A stretch of DNA of 64,000 nt from Algorimicrobium algoritergicola (GTDB lineage Bacteria > Bacteroidota > Bacteroidia > Flavobacteriales > Flavobacteriaceae), in the NCBI RefSeq assembly GCF_008086165.1, contig NZ_VSKL01000008.1, positions 50,211 through 114,210 of the forward strand, in the 5' to 3' direction. Below the pieces are notes generated by a model, which ran no database searches, had not been told where the DNA came from, and was given only the letters and a program-made list of their open reading frames with translations. Made by a program: the position numbers and the translations under genes. Every line of letters begins with the position of its first letter. Within the stretch, counting starts at the first letter, position 1. Positions 54,002 through 63,909 of this stretch are shown here, one piece after another.

Positions 54002-54716
54002 TCAAGATTTATTATATCACTACTTTTCTAACAGCTTAACGGCTGAACAGGAGGTGGTTTTTCAGACACTCCTAGAATCAGATGAAGAATTTAAGGCTGA
54101 ATTCGAATATGAAAATAGCTTAAAAAAAGCTATTAAAAGTCATGAGTCTGATGTGTTAAAAACCAAACTGCAAGGTTTTGAACACGATATTAATTCCAAA
54201 AAAACGGAGTCCTTTAATTATCGTTATTTAGCTGTAGCAGCTTCCCTTGTTTTATTGGTTGGCTGGTTTGGCTATAACTCCTTTTTTGGAACAAATTATT
54301 CCAATTTATACAACACGAATTTCAGTGAATATCCCAATACCGTTTACACCATTACGAGAGGCGATGATGAAAACACATTAGAACGTGAAGCTTTTGTAGC
54401 CTACGAAACTAAAAACTATGAAACAGCTATTGAGAAATTTGATGCGCTTTCAGAAACAACAGCACAAAACTATATTCCATTTTATAAAGCACAAGCTCAT
54501 TTAGGGTTGGAAAATATAGACGATGCCAAAACACTATTCACGGAAATTGTGAAAGATGATCATTCTGATTTTGTTGCAGAATCTACTTGGTATTTAGCAC
54601 TCATAGCTATAAAGGATAAAGACAAAGAGCAAGCCAAAATTCATTTAGAAAACCTGATTGCTAATTACAGTTATAATCAAGCCAAAGCAAAAGCCTTGTT
54701 AGAAGAACTCAATTAG
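53994..54716 (+). CDS. Probable anti-sigma factor: one-helix membrane protein with periplasmic TPRs
   Basis: 240 aa. N-terminal cytoplasmic part (1-75) has the SLTAEQEVVFQTLLESDEEFKAEFEYENSLKKAI pattern seen in anti-sigma-like proteins of Bacteroidota; the zinc-binding HxxxCxxC is absent. Membrane helix at about 78-96 (YLAVAASLVLLVGWFGY). The outer part (about 110-240) has TPR-type helices (AFVAYETKNYETAIEKFDALS, FYKAQAHLGLENIDDAKTLF, STWYLALIAIKDKDKEQAKIHL). It likely holds the sigma factor at the membrane until a periplasmic signal, possibly through the TPR region, releases it. Confidence 0.75.
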   Translation: MTNQDLLYHYFSNSLTAEQEVVFQTLLESDEEFKAEFEYENSLKKAIKSHESDVLKTKLQGFEHDINSKKTESFNYRYLAVAASLVLLVGWFGYNSFFGTNYSNLYNTNFSEYPNTVYTITRGDDENTLEREAFVAYETKNYETAIEKFDALSETTAQNYIPFYKAQAHLGLENIDDAKTLFTEIVKDDHSDFVAESTWYLALIAIKDKDKEQAKIHLENLIANYSYNQAKAKALLEELN

Positions 54717-57462
54717 ATTTCCGGCGTTTTATAAACAGAAACAAAAGCACTAAAAAGCTTAAAGTTCCAAGAGTATACCACATCCAATTGTTGGTCGTTT
54801 CAATAGCTTGCATATTTCCAGATATTACAAAACCTGACCAATAATAAGGATGCGCCAATGCATTTTGGCTATTATCATGTATAAATGCCGATTGTGCTTT
54901 TTGTAAAGCCACATTTTTATCATCGCCTTCGGATAGATTTTTGTAGAAAGCATCCATGATTTTTGAGGACGACCCATCATTAATTTTCCATAAGGTACTA
55001 GCAATACTTTTTGCACCACTAAAGTAAAAGCCACGAGCTAAACTGATAAAGCCTTCACCACGTTTTAAATCGCCCATACCACTTTCGCAAGCGCTTAATG
55101 TTACCAAACTGGTGTTGCTATTTAAATTATATAAATCACTTACATATAATAAATTGCTATTCCCATCTGGTTGAAATGCCAAATAGGAATACTCGGGATT
55201 TTCATCATCTAAAATGGCATGGGTTGCAAAATGTAATAAGCCAAAATCAGCACTTTCGGTATTGAAATTTTGCAGTGTTGCTTGACTCTCAGTTAATGTT
55301 TTACCGTTGAAATAGTTTAAAATATCTGTAGCTTCATTCTTATTATTTGGTAAGGATAATAGGTTGTTGGTATCTTGGCCATCAAAACTAGGAGCAAAGG
55401 CTAAAACTTTATTGTTAATAGATTCGCCGTCTGAAAGCTGCTGGAGTAAAGTGGCCGAATTTACATAACTAATAGCACGATTCTCAACCAGATATTCTGT
55501 TGAACCCGTTACAGATAAACTAGAAAATGGCAAGTAATTTAATAAGCCATCCGCTATAATAATGATATTTTTTTCTGAAACGTTCTCAATACTTGGTGCC
55601 ACGAATTGGGAATACAATTGAAATGTTTTTTTATTAAGTGCTTCCAAATCTGATTTCGGGTTATTCAGCATATTATAAACCGAAATAATAGCTTCATCTA
55701 ATACCACATCTCGTTTTAGTTGCTGTATAGCTTTGCTGTTTTTAGTAATGGTAATACTATAAATAGCATCATTTCCATAGAAATAGGATATTAACGCTGT
55801 ATTAGGTTTCAAAAATTTCTGTAATTCTGGTAAGCTGATTACTTCGGAATTGTATTTTAAATCGTAATAGGTTTTATAATCGGTTTCAATTTTGGTTATT
55901 AATTCGCGATAGCTGTTTTGGGTATCGAACAATTCAGCTTCCAAATCGGTGTTTTTTGCAGTGTTCAATTGCTTTTCCAAATAGGTGATACGCGATTTTA
56001 AGATCTGTTCTTCTTCAATAATATGATTAGGAATGTTAGCAAATTTCGTGGCTTTCGTGCTTAAAAGCGCTTCCATTAAAAGAACCGATTTACTTTTTTC
56101 TGAATAATAAAATGCGGTATCAATTAAACTGTCTAGCTGGGTTTCTTGATATAACTTAAAATTGGCTTCCAAAGCAGATTCAAAAACAGGAAAGGCATCA
56201 TCTATTAAAAAGAGTTTGTCTGAATTGTTTTTGAAGGTTGGTTTTAAAGCGTCAAGTATTGCTATGGCTTCATGCGTTGTTTCTAAACTTGGATTATACA
56301 ATTCCAGACTATTTAAAGCCTGTGTTTTATGTTTTAAAAGTTGAAGATACTTGGTCTGATTTATGGTTGTCTTATTCTCCTTTAAATTTTGTTCTGCAAA
56401 TTGATATTGAACCAAAGCTTTTTTGGGCTGATTAAACTGCATATGTAACGAGCCCATTTCTTGGTAAGCTTGTGCTAATTTGTTGTTTTCAATGGATTGT
56501 GGGTTTGCTTTTAAAATATCTATTACGGTTTGCAAATCCACTTCGGCTTCCGCATAATTGCCTTCTGCTTCACTAATATGAGCACTTGATGTATAATACC
56601 GATCAAAAAGCGGATGTGCTTCAGTAACAAAAGGTTTCATTTTTTGTAAATAATAGATAGCGCTATCCGTTTGTTTGAGTTTTAAATGGTTATCAATAAT
56701 GCGTTGATACGATGTAATAATCCGATTGCTGTTTTTTGTTACGTCAATATAATAATGCAAAACCTTTAAAATACTCGCATTGGCTTTTTCAAATTGCCCT
56801 TCTTTTTGATGAATATCAGCCAACAGTATTTGAATATTGTTGGAAAAACTCATGTCAAATCCCGTGTTTTGATTTATAGTTCTTAAGGTTTTTTCATAGA
56901 AGTCTTTAGCCAGTTTATATTTGCCTTCATTTACATACAGTTTACCTACAAAAGTAGTAGCGGACAAATAAAGCTTTAAAATTTCAGTGTCTTCGTAGTA
57001 ATTTTGGTTTTCTTCACAAGTTCTAATAAACTCATTAAAATGCATTAAAGCGGGCTTATAATTATTCAAGTCATATTCATACAGCCCTTTTGTATATGTT
57101 ATAGAAGATGTATAATAGTTTTTCAAGTAGATGGTATCCAATTCTTTTTTGTTATTTAATTGAATAGAATCTAATTGTTGAATGTTTTCTTTAATGATGT
57201 ATAAATCATTATGAAAACTGGCGGCCCATGATTCTCGTATCAAAGCTTCTAGTTGATACTCGATAAAATTATACTTATTTGCCGTTTGCTTTACGCGATT
57301 GAAATAAAAGTATGTGGAATCTTTATTACTATAATAGTATTGATATGCCTTACCGAAATCTTCGTTTAAATTGTCGCCTATCTCATCAATTAAAAAATCT
57401 TCTTGAGCATAACTACAGAAAGCGGTCAAAACTAAAAAAATAAGGAGGTAATAGTATCGCAT
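54709..57462 (-). CDS. TPR-CHAT protein: caspase-like protease with periplasmic TPR domain
   Basis: 917 aa. Signal peptide 1-19 (FCSYAQ). About 12 TPR-like repeats (about 40-470; EGKYKLAKDFYEKTLRTINQ, AYQEMGSLHMQFNQPKKALVQYQFA), a coiled coil (about 500-550), then a CHAT domain (about 600-880) with the catalytic dyad His748 (HFATHA) and Cys792 (LSACESG). A C-terminal membrane helix (893-911) ends KRRK. So TPR and protease lie outside the cytoplasm, anchored to the inner membrane. It ends overlapping the 3' end of the anti-sigma gene and sits downstream of an ECF-regulated lipoprotein gene. Confidence 0.9.
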   Translation of the reverse strand: MRYYYLLIFLVLTAFCSYAQEDFLIDEIGDNLNEDFGKAYQYYYSNKDSTYFYFNRVKQTANKYNFIEYQLEALIRESWAASFHNDLYIIKENIQQLDSIQLNNKKELDTIYLKNYYTSSITYTKGLYEYDLNNYKPALMHFNEFIRTCEENQNYYEDTEILKLYLSATTFVGKLYVNEGKYKLAKDFYEKTLRTINQNTGFDMSFSNNIQILLADIHQKEGQFEKANASILKVLHYYIDVTKNSNRIITSYQRIIDNHLKLKQTDSAIYYLQKMKPFVTEAHPLFDRYYTSSAHISEAEGNYAEAEVDLQTVIDILKANPQSIENNKLAQAYQEMGSLHMQFNQPKKALVQYQFAEQNLKENKTTINQTKYLQLLKHKTQALNSLELYNPSLETTHEAIAILDALKPTFKNNSDKLFLIDDAFPVFESALEANFKLYQETQLDSLIDTAFYYSEKSKSVLLMEALLSTKATKFANIPNHIIEEEQILKSRITYLEKQLNTAKNTDLEAELFDTQNSYRELITKIETDYKTYYDLKYNSEVISLPELQKFLKPNTALISYFYGNDAIYSITITKNSKAIQQLKRDVVLDEAIISVYNMLNNPKSDLEALNKKTFQLYSQFVAPSIENVSEKNIIIIADGLLNYLPFSSLSVTGSTEYLVENRAISYVNSATLLQQLSDGESINNKVLAFAPSFDGQDTNNLLSLPNNKNEATDILNYFNGKTLTESQATLQNFNTESADFGLLHFATHAILDDENPEYSYLAFQPDGNSNLLYVSDLYNLNSNTSLVTLSACESGMGDLKRGEGFISLARGFYFSGAKSIASTLWKINDGSSSKIMDAFYKNLSEGDDKNVALQKAQSAFIHDNSQNALAHPYYWSGFVISGNMQAIETTNNWMWYTLGTLSFLVLLFLFIKRRKSN

Positions 57463-57463
57463 A

Positions 57464-57499
57464 AAAAAAGCTTTAAGTAAAGTTACAAAAAGCTTTTTT
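57464..57499 (-). terminator. Attenuator-like terminator between the proline-rich lipoprotein and the CHAT gene
   Basis: Perfect 11-bp stem AAAAAAGCTTT (57464-57474) with AAAGCTTTTTT (57489-57499), 14-nt loop. On the minus strand it ends in seven T immediately followed by the ATG of the CHAT gene (57460-57462). Confidence 0.7.
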
Positions 57500-57519
57500 A
57501 TAATGTTATATTATTGAAA

Positions 57520-58179
57520 TTAATAGAATCTAGCATTTAAGCTGTAAGATGCAGTAGCTCCATTAACATTCTCTCTTTCTACAATAATAATTACTTGACC
57601 CGTGAATTTGTTCAAAGAACCAGGTTGAATAGATACAACCCCATTATAATTTTCAGAAGGTGAAAAGTTATTAAACATAACGGTTTCAATTTCATCTTCC
57701 GTATTATAATCTAGAAACCTAATGTTTACACTTGCTATGTCTGGTGTAATGGTTATAAAATTAAAACCACCATCTAACGGAAAACATGTTCCTTGACATG
57801 GTGAAGGTGGGTTTGGTGGGTTTGGTGGTCTTCTTGGAACACGTGGTGGTAAAACATATTCAGCTTCTACTCCCATTTGGATAGCCAAATTGGAATTTTG
57901 GATCTCTAATTGTTGTTCTGCTTCGTCTAATTGCAATTCAATTTCAGGAGTACCTTGACCAGCGTCAATAATATCTTGTAAGAGCGCAATGGTGTTTTGA
58001 GTATTGCTGACTTCTTTTTCTAAATACAATGCGTATAAATCGCCTTCGTATAAATTGTTTTCAGTAGTCAGTACAATTTGATTGTCGTTTCCGTTATTTA
58101 GGTTATCATCATCATCACAACTAAATACCGTAACCAGTACGAGTACGAAGGATGCTAATACAAAAAGGTTTTTTCTCAT
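57520..58179 (-). CDS. Lipoprotein with proline-rich linker (ECF-regulated)
   Basis: 219 aa. Signal and lipobox VTVFSC (about 16-21), acidic start (DDDDNLNN). Residues about 35-105 form a coiled coil (YLEKEVSNTQNTIALLQDIIDAGQ... LQLDEAEQQLEIQNSNLAIQ), then a proline-rich hinge (PPRVPRRPPNPPNPPSP) and a C-terminal domain of about 90 residues with two cysteines (CQGTC) and beta strands. Role unknown, perhaps a structural or sensory surface protein. It leads the CHAT gene in the transcript and has the seventh ECF-type promoter 30 bp upstream. Confidence 0.82.
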   Translation of the reverse strand: MRKNLFVLASFVLVLVTVFSCDDDDNLNNGNDNQIVLTTENNLYEGDLYALYLEKEVSNTQNTIALLQDIIDAGQGTPEIELQLDEAEQQLEIQNSNLAIQMGVEAEYVLPPRVPRRPPNPPNPPSPCQGTCFPLDGGFNFITITPDIASVNIRFLDYNTEDEIETVMFNNFSPSENYNGVVSIQPGSLNKFTGQVIIIVERENVNGATASYSLNARFY

Positions 58180-58209
58180 AATTTAAAATATTATAGTCAT
58201 TTAGACTTA

Positions 58210-58237
58210 TTAATAAAGCCCATGTTATAAAGTTAAC
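58210..58237 (-). promoter_or_regulatory. ECF-type promoter 7
   Basis: Minus strand: GTTAACT (plus 58231-58237; last base T in place of C), 15 bp, TATTAA (plus 58210-58215). Upstream of the proline-rich lipoprotein and CHAT genes. Confidence 0.7.
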
Positions 58238-58297
58238 ACTTTTATGGACATATTATTGTGAAAACAATTTTTTTATGTTTCAAATAGCTGATTATAA

Positions 58298-60727
58298 TTA
58301 GTTTATCTGATAGATTAAAATGGTGTTACTACTGCCTTTTGTTACAAACTCTAGGTTTCTGCCTTTATCCATATTCGCCATATCTATTTGAGATGTACCA
58401 TAAACAGGAAAGTTTGAAAGCAGTTTGGCATTACTATCAAACAAGAATACTTTCTGGGTTTGTTTATCGGTAACCGACACGTAAATTTTGTCGTTGAGGT
58501 AAAAGATGTTTGGTTTACTATAATTACCGTAATCCAATTCGTAAGTATTACTTTTTATGGTTAATCTGTTTTCTGATAATGCTACAAGCGTTTTACTGGT
58601 GGTTTCTAAATAGTGCTGATCGGTTAAGCCCAAATCTTGAGCTGCCGTATTTCCTTTCGTATCAATAGTTACTAACTTACCGTTTGTTGTAGTGGTTGCA
58701 AAATTACCTTTGTATAAATATACGGCTTCATCTGAAAATGTATAAGTCGCTTTTGGTGTAACACGTGTTTTTCCAACGCGATCTAAAATGTATAGCTTGT
58801 TTGCTGTTTTAAATAATAAATAGTCTTTTCTGCCAATTCTAATATGTTGTGGTTGGTGGATAAGGTTATCAGCAGCTTTTTCAAAATTGAAACCTTTAAC
58901 CGATTTACCTTTGTCATCCAACATCAACACGTTTTTACCTTGTGTAACCATTAGGCGGTATTTTCTATTGCCATCATAATCAAATACAGAAAGCGGTTGC
59001 GTAATAGCACCATTGAATTTAATAGGGAATGGTTTTACATCCTTTCCATTTCTATCCAATACATAAACCCGATTTGTTGTGGCAAAAGCTAATTGCAGTC
59101 GGCCATTTTTATACATGTCTATTTGTTCAATTTTGCCTAAAATGGCACCCTGAAGCTGTTTTTTCCAAAGAATTTTTCCGCTACTAGAAATCAGATACAA
59201 GTTGTTTTTAATATCCTGAACGGCAATTTCTTTTTCATTGGTAACATGATTGGTAACCAATTGCGGACTGTTTAATAAATCGGCATCAATTTTTACAGCT
59301 GCCATTTCAGTAACCGCATTTTCTACTGCTCGCGTTTTTCCTTTTTGAATAACAGCATTTACATGCGCAAAATTAGTGTCATATATAAATTGTAAACCTG
59401 TTGCATTAAATGCGTTTAGCTTTAAATTTAAGCTGTCGTTAAGGTTTCTATTAATAATAGTTTCTAGTTTATCAGGATTTACGACACTTAATATAGAGGC
59501 TTCATCGCTAAACTGGTCTTTCAGACTTTTATATGAACTTTGAGAACTATAGGTAGTTTGATTCTTATAACTCGCTATAATAGTATGAAGAAACTCAATA
59601 TTGTTAGAAAATACAATAAAATTATCTACGATACAGTATTTGTTGGCCTCTTTGAAATTGATGAAAGGTGAAAATGTTTTTAGGAAAAATTCGGGCTGAC
59701 TAAAATTAAAAATTTCAATATCACGATAGGTTTCAATCATATCTTGATCGTTCAACAGCGCATCTTTAGTAATATAAACATCTAAGGAGTTTAATACAAT
59801 GGCGCGATTGTTCCCTTCATAAATTACACCTGTTTCAATAACATTATCTAGTAGAGTAGTGGTTTGGGTAGAGTCTGCTTTTCTAAACGCGTTGAGGTTT
59901 TTATTGAAAATGGCATAATCATTAAACGTCATACTTAAAAAGCCATCACTATTGGAAGGCGTAATAGTTGCTAGTTTGTTTTCTTGAGGTTTGGTGTTTT
60001 TGAAAACATCAATGAGTTTTTTAGTGGAATCGGCAGACTTTACAACACCATTTAATTTCATGGCGTTCTGATCAATATCCACATCAAAAAACAAATAATC
60101 CGTTAAGGTTAGTGTGCTCATGTTTTCATTAATGAAAAAGCTATTGATATGGCTGTCTTTCTTCTTATTAATAAAAACGGAAAGTTGATTATCACTATTA
60201 GATGAATTGATAAGCGCTTTTATAGTTGGATGAATTTTATCATCTTCCAGTGATGCTATCAATAACGCTTTAGTTGAAGCGCCTATAAAAACACTATCCT
60301 TGGTAATGCTGAAAAGCGCTTGATTACCTACTTGACTTTTGGTGATGGTATGTTTAGCGTACTTTAAAGTTTCAATACTATGGTTTGGTAAAGAATCTAT
60401 CAGGAAAAGATCCGGTTTTATTTTGGTGATAATTGAAAAATCTAAACTATCATTCGCATTAAATAATGACAGGTATAAATCGTCTTCTGTTTTTAAATAC
60501 TGCAGAAGTGATAACGTTTCTGAAAGGTTTTTGTAGTTTCTAGTCGTTTCTAATGCTTGCAAAAAAGCATTGTTGCTAATATTGCTTTTTAAACTTCCTA
60601 CATTTTTAACCTTAACAATAACAGCGGCGTCATTATTGAGGTAATCCATTAATTGTGTCTTTTTTTTAGAGGAGTTACATCCTAAAAAAAGTAGACTCAA
60701 AGTACATAAAAACCAAATGTTTTTCAT
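58298..60727 (-). CDS. Large lipoprotein with C-terminal beta-propeller-like repeats
   Basis: 809 aa. Signal and lipobox LLFLGC (about 11-17). The N-terminal 450 residues are mixed and not recognised. The C-terminal 320 residues have repeating blades of the PQQ/FG-GAP kind: NNLYLISSSGKILWKKQL, NRVYVLDRNGKDVKPFPI, KNVLMLDDKGKSVKGFNF, NKLYILDRVGKTRVT, GKLVTIDTKGN, KVFLFDSNAKLLSNFPV. Minus-strand TAGGTTTG (plus 60745-60752) provides a -7 box 17 bp upstream of the start. Adjacent to rnhB but with a different likely role; function unknown. Confidence 0.75.
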   Translation of the reverse strand: MKNIWFLCTLSLLFLGCNSSKKKTQLMDYLNNDAAVIVKVKNVGSLKSNISNNAFLQALETTRNYKNLSETLSLLQYLKTEDDLYLSLFNANDSLDFSIITKIKPDLFLIDSLPNHSIETLKYAKHTITKSQVGNQALFSITKDSVFIGASTKALLIASLEDDKIHPTIKALINSSNSDNQLSVFINKKKDSHINSFFINENMSTLTLTDYLFFDVDIDQNAMKLNGVVKSADSTKKLIDVFKNTKPQENKLATITPSNSDGFLSMTFNDYAIFNKNLNAFRKADSTQTTTLLDNVIETGVIYEGNNRAIVLNSLDVYITKDALLNDQDMIETYRDIEIFNFSQPEFFLKTFSPFINFKEANKYCIVDNFIVFSNNIEFLHTIIASYKNQTTYSSQSSYKSLKDQFSDEASILSVVNPDKLETIINRNLNDSLNLKLNAFNATGLQFIYDTNFAHVNAVIQKGKTRAVENAVTEMAAVKIDADLLNSPQLVTNHVTNEKEIAVQDIKNNLYLISSSGKILWKKQLQGAILGKIEQIDMYKNGRLQLAFATTNRVYVLDRNGKDVKPFPIKFNGAITQPLSVFDYDGNRKYRLMVTQGKNVLMLDDKGKSVKGFNFEKAADNLIHQPQHIRIGRKDYLLFKTANKLYILDRVGKTRVTPKATYTFSDEAVYLYKGNFATTTTNGKLVTIDTKGNTAAQDLGLTDQHYLETTSKTLVALSENRLTIKSNTYELDYGNYSKPNIFYLNDKIYVSVTDKQTQKVFLFDSNAKLLSNFPVYGTSQIDMANMDKGRNLEFVTKGSSNTILIYQIN

Positions 60728-60792
60728 TGATGAGGGAATTTATACAAACCTACATAAATAATTTATAGGTTTAAAATGAATATAGGCAGAAG

Positions 60793-61392
60793 TTACAATT
60801 CCATTTTTAACTGTTCAGGTAACAATCTAAAGGACTTTCGATGGTATTTTGTAGGGCCATATTTCCGAATAGCTTCCCGATGTTCTTTGGTTGGATAGCC
60901 TTTGTTTTGTTTCCAGTTATACATGGGGAATTCTTCGTGAATGGTTTCCATATAAGCATCTCGATACGTTTTGGCTAAAATGGAAGCGGCCGCAATACTC
61001 AAGAATTTTGAATCTCCTTTCACAATGGTTTCATGAGGAATGTCTTGATAGGGTTTAAACCTATTGCCATCTACAATTATAAACTCCGGAAGTATCTTAA
61101 GCGTTTCTATTGATTGGTGCATGGCTAAAATAGATGCATTTAATATATTGATGCTATCAATTTCAGTCGGGTAAATATGAGCAAAACCAAAAGCTAATGC
61201 ATCGTGTTCTATAATAGGTTTCAAAATATTTCTTTTCTTTTCAGAAAGCAACTTGGAATCATTTAAAATGAGGTTTTCAAAATGTTCAGGAAGAATAACA
61301 GCAGCTGCAGTAACAGGACCTGCTAAGCAGCCTCTGCCAGCTTCGTCTGTGCCACATTCGTACTTAAAATCTGAATATTGTAATTTTAGCAT
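60793..61392 (-). CDS. rnhB: Ribonuclease HII
   Basis: 199 aa. Catalytic motif [17 protein letters not shown] (Asp-Glu pair, about residues 14-17), second Asp in FIIVDGNRF and the final Asp/Lys region [23 protein letters not shown]-terminal [28 protein letters not shown] is typical. Cuts RNA in RNA-DNA hybrids and misincorporated ribonucleotides. Divergent from the porin gene with a 69-bp spacer. Confidence 0.98.
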   Translation of the reverse strand: MLKLQYSDFKYECGTDEAGRGCLAGPVTAAAVILPEHFENLILNDSKLLSEKKRNILKPIIEHDALAFGFAHIYPTEIDSINILNASILAMHQSIETLKILPEFIIVDGNRFKPYQDIPHETIVKGDSKFLSIAAASILAKTYRDAYMETIHEEFPMYNWKQNKGYPTKEHREAIRKYGPTKYHRKSFRLLPEQLKMEL

Positions 61393-61434
61393 GTAAATAA
61401 TTCTTAATATAATGACGTTATTATAAATTGTATA

Positions 61435-61442
61435 TACATTTG
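61435..61442 (+). promoter_or_regulatory. Promoter -7 box of the putative porin gene
   Basis: TACATTTG, exact -7 consensus, 19 bp before the start codon. The upstream TTG is not well placed, so strength is uncertain. Confidence 0.55.
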
Positions 61443-61461
61443 CAAGGTCGAAAAAATAATT

Positions 61462-63435
61462 ATGAGGAAAATAATTTTAGTCGTTTTTTTAGTGTTTTGT
61501 GGTAATTTACTTATAGGTCAAACAAAAGGGCGACTCAATAGTGATGGAAGTGTTGAGAGAAACACACCATATAATGATACGCTTTCCAGAGGATCTGCCA
61601 AAAGCACCAGTATTAAGGATATTAAAAATTTAGAGGCTAGAATTGAACAGTATCTTATTATATCTGAAAGTAATGATACAACCTATGTTGATACCACGTT
61701 AACGATTCAGAAGGAATATAAGTTTAATTATTTACGAAGAGATAATTTTGAATTGCTGCCATTCTCAAACGTAGGTCAATCCTACAATTCCTTAAGCTAC
61801 ATATATAAAAAGGATGCTTTAATGCCATTATTTGGCGCAAGAGCACGTCATTTTAATTATATGGAAATTGAAGACATTAATTATTATGAAGTGCCTACGC
61901 CATTTACCGAGCTTTACTATAAAACAGCCTTTAAGCAAGGTCAGCAGCTAGATGCATTTTTTACCGTAAATACCTCCAAACAGTTAAATTTTTCCATAGC
62001 ATATAAAGGGTTGAGGTCATTAGGAAAATACCAACATATATTAACGAGCACAGGGAATTTTAGGTTTACCACAAGTTATAAAACTAAAAACAATCGGTAT
62101 TTCGCAAACGCGCACATTGTCATGCAGGATTTAATGAACCAGGAAAATGGTGGTGTACGAGATGATAACATTCCGTTTTTTGAATCCGGCAATCCTGAAT
62201 TTACAGATCGAGGCGTTCTGGCAGTTAATTTTGAAGATGCTGAAAACATATTAAAAGGTAAGCGCTTTCACTTAGATCATAACTACTATTTAATTAAACC
62301 AAAAGATTCAGTTTCCAAAAATGAACTGCGTGTTAGTAATATTATTTCTTTTGAAGATAAGTATTATGAATACAATCAAGATCGAGAGACTGCATATTTT
62401 GGAGAGTCCTTTCAAACTAGTGGCTTAAGAGATCGGGTTACTTTAGAAAATTTTAATACAGAATTAGGGATAAATTATAAGAACAATATAATAGGTGATG
62501 TTAAATTTAGCGTGGGCTATACCAATTATAATTATGGGTATGATAAAGTTGCCTTGATTAATAATCAATATATAACGAATAGGTTAAAAGGTGATGTTGT
62601 TTCTGTAGGTGGGCAATATGATAAAACTATAAGTGGATTTAAACTTCATGCAGAAGCCGGTTTAAATGTTGTTGGCGATTTTGATGGAAATTATCTATTA
62701 GCCAATGCATCCTATAGATTAAATGATAAATTTTCATTCGGAGCCCAAATAAATCACAACTCCCGAGCACCAAATTATAACTATCAACTATATCAAAGTG
62801 TTTACAAAAACTATAATTGGCAAAGTAATTTTAATAACACCGAAACACAGCAACTCGGTTTTAATGTGAATTCAAAATTATTAGGAACAATCTCGGCGGA
62901 CTTTAATACTATAAACGACTATACCTATTTTATGAAAGATGGTATAGATGATTTAGTGAAACCATTTCAAACAGATCAGTCTATTAGTTACGTTAAAGTA
63001 AAATGGGAAAAGGGATTTGACTTCTTTCGCAAGTTTACCTTATATAATACCATCATGTATCAGAATGTACAGGATGATGGTATGGTATTCAATTTGCCAG
63101 AACTAACTACGCGAAACACATTAATGTATTCCAATAGGTTTTTTAAGAACGCGTTGTTTCTTCAAACAGGTATAACCTTTAATTACTTCTCCAGTTATAA
63201 GATGGATGGTTACGATCCGTTGTTAGCGGAGTTTTATGTTCAGAACAATCAAGACTATGGTAGTTTCCCACGATTTGATTTTTTTGTGAATGCAAAAATT
63301 AGTCAAATACGAATCTATTTAAAAGCAGAACACTTTAATTCTGCCTGGACCGGTTATGATTTTTATTCAGCACCTAATTATCCGTATCGAGATTTTGCAG
63401 TTCGTTTTGGCGTTGTCTGGAACTTCTTCCTATAA
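61462..63435 (+). CDS. Putative porin (Bacteroidota outer membrane barrel)
   Basis: 657 aa. Signal peptide 1-19 (GNLLIGQ). A 45-residue linker, then many alternating strands ([79 protein letters not shown]) and a C-terminal aromatic end (FGVVWNFFL). It matches the flavobacterial 'putative porin' family, often encoded next to rnhB. General diffusion or specific uptake role is unproven. Confidence 0.87.
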   Translation: MRKIILVVFLVFCGNLLIGQTKGRLNSDGSVERNTPYNDTLSRGSAKSTSIKDIKNLEARIEQYLIISESNDTTYVDTTLTIQKEYKFNYLRRDNFELLPFSNVGQSYNSLSYIYKKDALMPLFGARARHFNYMEIEDINYYEVPTPFTELYYKTAFKQGQQLDAFFTVNTSKQLNFSIAYKGLRSLGKYQHILTSTGNFRFTTSYKTKNNRYFANAHIVMQDLMNQENGGVRDDNIPFFESGNPEFTDRGVLAVNFEDAENILKGKRFHLDHNYYLIKPKDSVSKNELRVSNIISFEDKYYEYNQDRETAYFGESFQTSGLRDRVTLENFNTELGINYKNNIIGDVKFSVGYTNYNYGYDKVALINNQYITNRLKGDVVSVGGQYDKTISGFKLHAEAGLNVVGDFDGNYLLANASYRLNDKFSFGAQINHNSRAPNYNYQLYQSVYKNYNWQSNFNNTETQQLGFNVNSKLLGTISADFNTINDYTYFMKDGIDDLVKPFQTDQSISYVKVKWEKGFDFFRKFTLYNTIMYQNVQDDGMVFNLPELTTRNTLMYSNRFFKNALFLQTGITFNYFSSYKMDGYDPLLAEFYVQNNQDYGSFPRFDFFVNAKISQIRIYLKAEHFNSAWTGYDFYSAPNYPYRDFAVRFGVVWNFFL

Positions 63436-63631
63436 TAAAGGTATTAATGTGTAATCATTATACTATATTATATATGTTGATTTTGATTGGAAAACGACAA
63501 ATTAGGAACGCAGCTGTTAATCAAAGCGAACCCAAAAGGCATTATAGATGATTTGTTAAGTTAAAAACGGGCCGTGTAACCACTTGATATACTGCAAGAA
63601 GAAAACTATTTCAAAAAAACATGAATAAAAG
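63436..63631. other. Gene-free spacer before the rRNA-type promoters
   Basis: I see no complete gene. A short open stretch at 63516-63563 would encode LIKANPKGIIDDLLS before a stop, which may be the worn end of a lost gene. The rest is AT-rich without clear structure. Confidence 0.4.
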
Positions 63632-63664
63632 TTTGTAAAAGGGTAGAAATGGGTTGTACATTTG
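63632..63664 (+). promoter_or_regulatory. rRNA-type promoter P1
   Basis: TTTG (63632-63635), 21 bp, TACATTTG (63657-63664), followed by CAGCCGCTAAAAACGG. First of three tandem promoters. Confidence 0.8.
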
Positions 63665-63771
63665 CAGCCGCTAAAAACGGTAACACAGTTGGCAGCGACG
63701 TTCATTGAGAGGCAAAATAGAAGTTTAAATTAGGGGTTAGAAATTTAATTTCAAATTAAATCAAAAAAAGC

Positions 63772-63801
63772 TTTGTAGGAATAAAAAAGGTTGTATATTT
63801 G
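63772..63801 (+). promoter_or_regulatory. rRNA-type promoter P2
   Basis: TTTG (63772-63775), 18 bp, TATATTTG (63794-63801), followed by CAGCCGCTTAAAAC. The -7 box is 137 bp from that of P1. Confidence 0.85.
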
Positions 63802-63909
63802 CAGCCGCTTAAAACAGCAGCGCTGATGAAAGCAAAGTTCCTTGAAAAGCATAAAAAGATTTAGTAATTTGGAATTAGAAATAAACTTTCAAAATAAACT
63901 AAAAAAAGC

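Noticed and set aside
63474..63563. Short frames after the porin gene (for example one ending in IKANPKGIIDDLLS)
   Set aside because: Too short, no start context or recognised family; could be a gene remnant but the evidence is thin.
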